Source: JBMYQA01 sp049600855
Lineage (GTDB): Bacteria; Bacteroidota; Bacteroidia; Cytophagales; Flammeovirgaceae
Assembly: GCA_049600855.1 (NCBI GenBank)
Contig: JBMYQA010000171.1
Location: 1-12,662, forward strand
Direction: 5' to 3'
DNA: 12,662 bases
Shown in pieces: positions 1 through 5,350 of this stretch (the first letter of the stretch is position 1; each line of letters begins with the position of its first letter). The translations under genes were made by a program, and so were the position numbers. A model generated the notes under the pieces. The model saw only the letters and a list, made by a program, of their open reading frames with translations, had not been told where the DNA came from and made no database searches.

Positions 1-100
1 AATTGAGTGCTTCTTAACTCTTTTTCACTCGAAAAAACTAATGTTAGACAAGTTCGTAAAAAGCATTGCACACATTTATAAAAATTACTTTTTTTGTCTT

Positions 101-664
101 ATGGCAGTTAAACTATCTCAAGGAGGACGATTTAGCATTACAACCCAAGCACCTTATGTACATGAATTAGGTATAGGATTAGGTTGGGAAAAACGTTCAG
201 GGCATTCTCAATTTGACTTAGATGTGGCAGTTGCCATGTTAAATAAGAATAAACAATTACCCTCAAAAGAGCATTTTGTTTTTTACGGTAATCTAATTTC
301 TGCAGATCAATCCATTCAGCATAGTGGTGATGAACGCTCAGGAGCCACTCGCGGAGATGATGAACTCATTGTAGTACATTTAGCAGAGATTGCTGATGAT
401 ATTCAAGACATCCTATTTTTAGTCAGTATTTTTGACGGAAAGTTGAAACGTCAACATTTTGGGCAGTTGATGAATGCCTACATCCGAGTGTTCAATCTCA
501 ATGATGGCATGGAATTGATTCGTTATGATTTAGATGAAGAACTAAAGTTTCAAACATCTGGAGAGTTTGCGCGTTTATCACGTAAGAACAAAGAATGGAG
601 CTTTGTTGCTACAGGTAAAGGAGAGTATGGTGGTTTGAAGGAGTTAAGAGCAATGTATAGCTGA
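101..664 (+). CDS. TerD-family Ca2+-binding stress/tellurium-resistance protein
   Basis: A 187-residue TerD-domain protein, close to the usual length of about 190. The family core runs end to end: the opening MAVKLSQGG, the GLGWE strand (26-30), FDLD (38-41), HFVFYGNL (58-65), HSGDERSG (74-81), GDDE (85-88), the SIFDG strand (109-113), the FGQLMNAYIRV block (120-130), RYDL (141-144) and the closing GGLKEL. The acidic residues in FDLD and GDDE sit where characterised TerD proteins bind Ca2+. TerD proteins are cytoplasmic and tied to tellurite, phage and stress phenotypes; the biochemical role is not settled. The frame is open from an ATG at 41, but the 20 extra residues (hydrophobic and basic) are absent from the family, so the ATG at 101 is chosen. 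No other ter gene is visible, although the window starts just upstream. A phosphatase follows after 53 bases. Family certain, role inferred. Confidence 0.92.
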   Translation: MAVKLSQGGRFSITTQAPYVHELGIGLGWEKRSGHSQFDLDVAVAMLNKNKQLPSKEHFVFYGNLISADQSIQHSGDERSGATRGDDELIVVHLAEIADDIQDILFLVSIFDGKLKRQHFGQLMNAYIRVFNLNDGMELIRYDLDEELKFQTSGEFARLSRKNKEWSFVATGKGEYGGLKELRAMYS

Positions 665-677
665 GATTTTTTTCAAG

Positions 678-720
678 CATACATGAGTTCTCGTATTAAC
701 TCTGAGCAAAGCTATGTATG
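678..720 (+). promoter_or_regulatory. Inverted repeats that could enclose the phosphatase start codon
   Basis: CATACAT at 678-684 is the exact reverse complement of ATGTATG at 714-720, which contains the phosphatase start codon (718-720). Directly inside it, GAGTT (685-689) pairs with AACTC (698-702). Together they could form a stem with an 11-base bulge on the 3' side that hides the start codon in the terD-phosphatase mRNA. Both stems are short and AT-rich, so stability is doubtful. The base complementarity is seen; a regulatory role is inference. Confidence 0.25.
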
Positions 721-1455
721 AACCCACATAAAATGACACATATTGTACAAATCCCTAAACCGCTGCAAGGAAGGCGGTTTGCAATTGGGGATATTCATGG
801 TTGCTATGAAACCTTAAGAAAGTTGGTCATTGAACAAATTCAACTCACACAGGAAGATCAATTGTTTTTATTGGGTGATTACATTGACCGAGGCCCGAAT
901 AGCAGCGGTGTAATTGATTGGATCATTGAACTGAAGGAAAAAGGTTTTCAGGTATTTACGTTACGGGGAAATCACGAACAAATGTTGATTGAAGATTTAG
1001 CCCGTTATAATCCCAAAGTATTTAAGCGTTGGCTAACAATGAACAATACCTTAGATTTAGCTGATGAATCTGGAGTGATGTTAAAACCAAAATATTATCG
1101 TTTCATTGATTCATTGCCGTATTGTTTTGAGCTAGATGAATTCTACTTGGTACATGCTGGTTTTAATTTTATGAAAGATTCCATCTTGGAAGATGTACGT
1201 GCCATGATTTGGGTACGGGAAATGAGTATTTTCCCTGAAATGTTGAATGGAAAGCGTTTTGTACACGGTCATACTCCAAAAGGTATTGATGAAATTCGTC
1301 ACCGCATTCAAGAAAGACACGTTGAAATTTGTCTTGATAATGGATGTGTGTATCAGCCAAAAAATAGATGGATGGAAAGAGAAGGTGATTTAGGACGACT
1401 TTGCGCTTTAAATTTAGACACCTTTGAGCTATTAGAAGAAATGTATTGTGGATAA
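718..1455 (+). CDS. PPP-family serine/threonine protein phosphatase (calcineurin-like metallophosphoesterase)
   Basis: A 245-residue soluble phosphatase with the full PPP signature in order: GDIHGC (24-29), GDYIDRG (53-59), RGNHE (83-87), HAG (146-148) and HGHTP (183-187), then DNGC (207-210). The Asp, His and Asn residues of these motifs bind the two catalytic metals, usually Mn or Fe. Bacterial members of this size (PrpA/PrpB and lambda phosphatase type) dephosphorylate Ser/Thr/Tyr proteins; some relatives cleave diadenosine tetraphosphate, so the substrate is open. No signal peptide or membrane segment is seen, so it should act in the cytoplasm. The ATG at 718 is used; the ATG at 733 would still keep every motif. 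It lies 53 bases after terD and 31 before the propeller gene with no strong terminator between, so co-transcription is likely. Catalytic residues look intact. Confidence 0.93.
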   Translation: MNPHKMTHIVQIPKPLQGRRFAIGDIHGCYETLRKLVIEQIQLTQEDQLFLLGDYIDRGPNSSGVIDWIIELKEKGFQVFTLRGNHEQMLIEDLARYNPKVFKRWLTMNNTLDLADESGVMLKPKYYRFIDSLPYCFELDEFYLVHAGFNFMKDSILEDVRAMIWVREMSIFPEMLNGKRFVHGHTPKGIDEIRHRIQERHVEICLDNGCVYQPKNRWMEREGDLGRLCALNLDTFELLEEMYCG

Positions 1456-1486
1456 ACTTGTTTCCAATAAAAAATAGCACGTTTTT

Positions 1487-2353
1487 ATGAAAAACTTTGT
1501 CGTACTTGTTATTGCTACTTGCTTCAGTCTGTCAGCATTTGCACAATCAGCTACAGAGGTTTACCTATTTGACTTCAAGAAGAAAGGGAAGAACTTTCAA
1601 GTGACCAATCCCATCAATATTTCTACGAATAAAGGGTATGATAATCAGCCCAGCTTTTTGCCTGATGGCTCAGCTATATTATTTACTTCAACCTATGGTG
1701 ATCAAACCGATGTAGTTCGCTACGATATTAAATCAAAAACGAAAACTAAATTAACCAATACCGCTGGTAGTGAATATTCTCCTACAGTAATGCCCAATGG
1801 CACGCATTTTTCTTCCATACTTTTGGAAAAAGATGGGCGACAATTGTTGTGGAAATATCCATTAGCTGGTGGCAAAGGACAAATTGTAGTAGAAAAATTA
1901 GTGATTGGTTACCATTGTTGGTTCAATGAAAACACCTTGTTTTCTTTTGTATTAGGCGATCAATTTACCTTACAAAAAACGACACTTTCCACAGGAAAAC
2001 ATGAAATAGTTGCAAAAAATATTGGTCGATCATTACATAAAATACCTAAAACTGATGCCATCAGTTACATTCAAAAAGACAAGATAAGGCGTTGGAGTAT
2101 TCAAAAGCTTGATCCCGCAACAGGAAACGTAGAAACCCTCATCAAAACGCACAGACAGCAAGAGGACATGGCATGGACTCCTAAAGGAACAATTTTGATG
2201 GGAAAAGGTGAAATCTTATATAAATTCAATCCAAAAAAAGATGACGGTTGGGTAGAGGTAATTTCTTTGAAGCAGTTTGGCTTAACAGGCATTACCCGTT
2301 TGGCCGTGAGTCCAAAAGGAGATAAACTAGTAGTGGTGGTAGCAGAAAAATAA
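1487..2353 (+). CDS. Secreted TolB-like (PD40) beta-propeller protein
   Basis: A 288-residue exported protein. Residues 1-19 form a type I signal peptide: Lys at position 2, a hydrophobic core and an SAFA|Q cleavage site. The rest is beta-rich with PD40/WD40-like blades resembling TolB: a 'QPSFLPDGSAILFTS' strand pair at about 53-67, 'YSPTVMPNG' at about 96-104, 'MAWTPKG' near 227 and 'LAVSPKGDKLVVV' near the C-terminus. Several other blades are degenerate. There is no N-terminal TolB domain, no lipoprotein cysteine and no Por-type sorting domain, so a periplasmic location is most likely. It is not TolB itself: it is shorter and has no pal or tolA neighbours. The 31-base gap from the phosphatase suggests one transcript. 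The ligand and role cannot be read from the sequence. Confidence 0.8.
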   Translation: MKNFVVLVIATCFSLSAFAQSATEVYLFDFKKKGKNFQVTNPINISTNKGYDNQPSFLPDGSAILFTSTYGDQTDVVRYDIKSKTKTKLTNTAGSEYSPTVMPNGTHFSSILLEKDGRQLLWKYPLAGGKGQIVVEKLVIGYHCWFNENTLFSFVLGDQFTLQKTTLSTGKHEIVAKNIGRSLHKIPKTDAISYIQKDKIRRWSIQKLDPATGNVETLIKTHRQQEDMAWTPKGTILMGKGEILYKFNPKKDDGWVEVISLKQFGLTGITRLAVSPKGDKLVVVVAEK

Positions 2354-2361
2354 AATGATGC

Positions 2362-2380
2362 ACAGCTCAAAGGCTGTTTT
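2362..2380 (+). terminator. Weak candidate intrinsic terminator after the propeller gene
   Basis: ACAGCT (2362-2367) and GGCTGT (2372-2377) form a six-pair stem, including one G-U pair, with a CAAA loop. The stem runs into four Ts (2377-2380). It starts nine bases after the propeller stop codon, where the terD-phosphatase-propeller unit would end. The stem and T-run are short, so termination is probably partial. Confidence 0.4.
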
Positions 2381-2503
2381 CATAAAATAAGTTGCGCTGC
2401 GCTGATAGAAAGTGAGATTAAACCCGAAATGCGCTCAATTCTCTCTAAAATTTACGATATTTATAAGTATTCATATATACCTTAACGCTCTAGCCATCCT
2501 CCC

Positions 2504-3097
2504 ATGAACTTTACCAAATTGCTAAAGTATGGAAAGAAATTGTTTCTGTATTTTACGGTTTGGTGTCTGTTGCATGTCTTTTTCATTACCTATGATGGAT
2601 TTACAGACGAGGCGTTTGAGGCCGATTATGCGATTGTATTGGGAAATAAAATAGAAATGACTGCGCGGCCTTCGGTACGCTTGCAAACACGTTTAGATAA
2701 AGCACGTGAGTTGTATGAAAAAGGCATCGTCGGGCACATCATTGTAAGTGGAGGACTCGGCTACGAAGGTTTTGAAGAGGCCGACATCATGAAAATCTAT
2801 TTGGAGAAAAAAGGGATACCCGGCCACGTAATCACAGCCGATAGAAATGGTTATACCACCTATTTAACAGCCAAAAGCTGCTCAAAAATAATAGGAGATC
2901 CCACCAAGCGAGTGATTGTAGTAACACATTATTACCACATTGCTAGAACTAAACTTGCCTTTAAACGCTTTGGTACCCAAACGGTATATGGTGTGCATGC
3001 CAACTTAAACATGGAATGGATTGAGCCTTATGCAATTTTCCGGGAGTTTGTGGCCTATTATTACTATTTATTGCGAAGCTATCCGTCTATTCATTAA
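2504..3097 (+). CDS. SanA/YdcF-like DUF218 membrane protein
   Basis: A 197-residue protein of the DUF218 (ElyC/SanA/YdcF) family. A hydrophobic segment at about 12-30, after a Lys-rich start, is a single N-terminal membrane anchor; the remainder is the Rossmann-like DUF218 domain, probably periplasmic. Family landmarks are DYAIVLGN (41-48), the RLDKARELYEKG helix (63-74), HIIVSGG (78-84), the ADRNGYTTYLTAK block (112-124) and RVIVVTHYYHIARTK (136-150). SanA and ElyC relatives affect envelope integrity, vancomycin resistance or peptidoglycan precursor handling; no enzyme activity is established for the SanA branch. No Shine-Dalgarno sequence precedes the ATG. The SprT-like gene begins nine bases after its stop, so the two are probably co-transcribed. 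The family call is firm, the function is not. Confidence 0.87.
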   Translation: MNFTKLLKYGKKLFLYFTVWCLLHVFFITYDGFTDEAFEADYAIVLGNKIEMTARPSVRLQTRLDKARELYEKGIVGHIIVSGGLGYEGFEEADIMKIYLEKKGIPGHVITADRNGYTTYLTAKSCSKIIGDPTKRVIVVTHYYHIARTKLAFKRFGTQTVYGVHANLNMEWIEPYAIFREFVAYYYYLLRSYPSIH

Positions 3098-3106
3098 TTT
3101 TATCCC

Positions 3107-3733
3107 ATGAATAAAGCAAAGCTAGCGGAACAACTAAGGCCTTACACACCACAAGGAACTGCACAAATACTAGCAGATTGGATTGTACATTATGCAGTGA
3201 GCGTAAAAATTAGCCCTCCAAGAAGTAGTAAATTAGGTGATTATCGTCCTCCCCAAAATGGGCAAGGTCATCGAATAAGTATCAATGGTTCTTTAAACCC
3301 CTACGCATTTCTAATCACCTTTGTACACGAGGTGGCTCATTTGGTCACTTGGGAGCAATATCAGCACAAGGTATTGCCCCATGGTGTAGAGTGGAAGTTA
3401 AACTTCAAAAAGCTCATGAAGCCATTTTTGGTGGAACAAGTATTTCCCAAACGCATCCTCCATCCGCTAAAAAAATACATGATGAATCCAGCCGCTTCTA
3501 GTTGCAGGGATGATTCATTGCAAAAAATACTTGCTGAGTATAATCCTGAGCATCAACATCGCTCTTGGCACTACCTCGATGAAATTCCAACAGGTACTAT
3601 TTTTATTATCGAAAATGGGCGTATTTTTCAGAAAATGGAAAAGCTTCGGAAAAACTTCAAGTGCATGGAAGTAAATACCAAGCGCATGTTTCGCATCTCG
3701 CCCTTAATGAAGGTGAAAGTACTTGAACAATAA
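3107..3733 (+). CDS. SprT-like zinc metalloprotease-fold protein
   Basis: A 208-residue protein with a SprT-like domain. The zinc site is HEVAH (74-78), with Glu75 as the likely general base and His92 in 'LPHGVEWK' as the third ligand, the spacing found in SprT and SPRTN. Before the site come strand-like 'GHRISINGSLN' (54-64) and the 'FLITFVHE' helix. The C-terminal part (about 145-208) has no CxxC pairs, only isolated cysteines near 133 and 187, so the zinc ribbon seen in many SprT proteins is missing or degenerate; Bacteroidota members often look like this. Eukaryotic relatives cut DNA-protein crosslinks, but the role of bacterial SprT is uncertain. There is no signal peptide, so it should be cytoplasmic. 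It is second in a pair with the SanA-like gene and ends 55 bases from the convergent DUF4340 gene. Confidence 0.85.
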   Translation: MNKAKLAEQLRPYTPQGTAQILADWIVHYAVSVKISPPRSSKLGDYRPPQNGQGHRISINGSLNPYAFLITFVHEVAHLVTWEQYQHKVLPHGVEWKLNFKKLMKPFLVEQVFPKRILHPLKKYMMNPAASSCRDDSLQKILAEYNPEHQHRSWHYLDEIPTGTIFIIENGRIFQKMEKLRKNFKCMEVNTKRMFRISPLMKVKVLEQ

Positions 3734-3741
3734 TGAATAAA

Positions 3742-3765
3742 GTGCTCCTACAACATGAAGAGCAC
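3742..3765. terminator. Candidate bidirectional hairpin between convergent genes
   Basis: GTGCTC (3742-3747) is the exact complement of GAGCAC (3760-3765) across a 12-base loop, between the stops of the SprT-like gene (3733) and the DUF4340 gene (3789). On the minus strand the stem is followed by TTTATTC, a poor U-tract; on the plus strand no T-run follows. The position suits a shared terminator, but the sequence evidence is modest. Confidence 0.35.
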
Positions 3766-3788
3766 CTACGCTAATCATTCCAAACCCA

Positions 3789-4706
3789 TCATTTTTTCTC
3801 AAAAGCCGCTTTAGGTACCATAATGCTTTCCAATGCTCTTGGAGAAATTTCGACTACTTCTTTTCCTTTCTCAAGTACACCATAAAGTGTTTCATTAGTA
3901 GGATAGATACTCAGCGTATTATCGCGTTCCGAATATAAATCTTGCACACCAATGCTACATAAGGGTTGAAGTAAAGCTAAACTATCGGCTAAATTTGGGC
4001 GATCTGCAATAAACCGGGAAACTTTAAACTCTTGAATTCGAAGGAGGTAATCGTAAACGGCTGCGGAGTCTAATTGACTGATACCAGGAACGTTGTAAAA
4101 GTTATCGGCAAATGTAATTTGGAAGCTGTTGCTTGGATCGTTTTTATAGCTCACATCCATATTTTTGAGCGTTCTCCACGTAGTTTGGATCACTTGGCGA
4201 TTTCTCCACGACGTTTCATTAGCCGTAAACCAATTGGCTAAGTTTAAAGAAACCCCAGGTACATGAATGATGTAAGGATTCGCTTCTTCATGTGCTGCAT
4301 AAGTTTCGCCATCTTTTGCAATAAAACGGAATCGTTGTAACTCTTGACCATTGACATCAAAAGTTTGAACAGGAAAACCTGACTGCCTAATTTCTTGTTG
4401 AACTTGAGCTTTGATGGCTTCTGATGCTGGCCTCTTGATGCTTACCCTTTGCAATAGTGCCAATAGTGATCGCATTCGCCTTTCATCCACTTGGTAACGT
4501 TCATTAATTCGCCAAGTGGCGTTTTCTTGTTTTACAAAAGTCTGTTCCCCTAAAACAATTCGATGAACTACCGAAGAGTCAGATAAGGCAAATTGCGTAT
4601 CTACACGATTAAGGGTAGAACTACTCGTATTTTTCTTTAAAGAAAATGAGATTGCCGCAATCAAAATAATATTTAAGACAATGAGGTATTTGGTTTTTTT
4701 AGTCAT
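3789..4706 (-). CDS. DUF4340 domain-containing membrane-anchored protein
   Basis: A 305-residue protein with a Lys-rich N-terminus (MTKKTK), one hydrophobic segment (about 7-23) and a Ser/Thr-rich linker, then a beta-rich domain. The layout matches DUF4340: 'IVLGEQTFVKQENATWRINERYQVDERRMRSLLALLQ', in which a short strand pair, a Trp and a conserved Asp lead into a helix, then 'YIIHVPG', a 'SWRNRQVI' element and a late 'FKVSRFIAD' segment. The single membrane segment suggests anchoring in the inner membrane with the domain outside; there is no lipobox cysteine. DUF4340 genes are often found beside GldG-type ABC-transporter genes, but no such partner is present here, so this copy is an orphan and its function is unknown. 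It is divergent from the TonB receptor across 644 gene-free bases. Confidence 0.75.
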   Translation of the reverse strand: MTKKTKYLIVLNIILIAAISFSLKKNTSSSTLNRVDTQFALSDSSVVHRIVLGEQTFVKQENATWRINERYQVDERRMRSLLALLQRVSIKRPASEAIKAQVQQEIRQSGFPVQTFDVNGQELQRFRFIAKDGETYAAHEEANPYIIHVPGVSLNLANWFTANETSWRNRQVIQTTWRTLKNMDVSYKNDPSNSFQITFADNFYNVPGISQLDSAAVYDYLLRIQEFKVSRFIADRPNLADSLALLQPLCSIGVQDLYSERDNTLSIYPTNETLYGVLEKGKEVVEISPRALESIMVPKAAFEKK

Positions 4707-5350
4707 TTGCTTGCCTGATTAATTGAACAAACAGGTTGTGAAAGGTGTCACGAGGTTAGCGTTTATCAAAAATGAGAGATTGGAGTGGCCTAATAAGCAG
4801 GTGATCAAAAAGAATGAGACATTTTTTTGGGTTAACTGCTTAACAACCGAATAATTGATCGTATGAAAGTGTTTTAAGTTTTTGTAAGATGATTTGGAAC
4901 TAAATCACTTCATCAATAAGCCTCTAAAAAGACTTTGCAAGTTCAAGCTTTCATCGGAATAAGGCAAGTAATATGTAAGATTGAAGTAAAAATGATATGA
5001 AAATCACGATTTAAACGAGCTTGTTATTTAGAAAGGTTTGTTTCCTGATCAGCTTTTACTTCTGACACTTCAATTAAATCACTTCCTACACAGAAATCTA
5101 TCTTTGAATAATTCTATTTTACTTGTGTGGGTTTTCTAAAGTTTCGTTTGTGCTGGACTTAATATAGAACCTCTGCGGCTTTAGGTCTTGCGAACTAGAA
5201 TAATGTAATAAAAAGCCGACAATTTTAATCGAATTCAAGTATTGTTCAAAATAGCGATAGCTTAATTAATAATAAATTAACCTCATGACTTCTTAAAAAT
5301 ACATAAAACCACTGTACGTTTGCGACCGAAAATTAAAATTTTGTGTGTGT
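4707..5350. other. 644-base gene-free divergent intergenic region
   Basis: No plausible coding frame, tRNA or strong hairpin was found here by eye. The stretch is AT-rich and must hold the promoters of the DUF4340 gene (leftward) and the TonB receptor (rightward). Two matches to the TAnnTTTG box lie on the plus strand, at 5099-5106 (TATCTTTG) and 5315-5322 (TACGTTTG). A short dyad GTTAA-CTGC-TTAAC is at 4831-4844, and an AT-only stretch lies around 5262-5280. No matching box was seen upstream of the DUF4340 gene. The length is large against the other gaps in the window (1-224 bases), which leaves room for an unrecognised regulatory region or small RNA. Confidence 0.6.
5315..5322 (+). promoter_or_regulatory. 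Candidate Bacteroidota sigma-A -7 box of the TonB receptor gene
   Basis: TACGTTTG matches the phylum's -7 consensus TAnnTTTG exactly and lies 28 bases before the ATG at 5351, which would give a leader of roughly 20 bases. No TTTG is visible at the -33 position, so this is half of the bipartite consensus. The Uma2-family gene has its box at nearly the same distance, which adds some weight. A second box match at 5099-5106 would give a leader of about 240 bases. Confidence 0.5.

Noticed and set aside
41..100. N-terminal 20-residue extension of the TerD frame from the ATG at 41
   Set aside because: TerD proteins begin at the MAVxLSxGG motif, which matches the ATG at 101; the extension has no family counterpart.
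1169..1480. 103-codon minus-strand open frame over the phosphatase
   Set aside because: It is a shadow of the phosphatase reading frame, whose catalytic motifs are all present.
4930..4960. Possible tRNA T-arm (GTTCAAGC)
   Set aside because: No matching acceptor, D or anticodon stems could be placed around it.
5345..5350. GTG start for the TonB receptor
   Set aside because: It lies in a GT repeat and adds only two residues ahead of a standard MKKF signal peptide.
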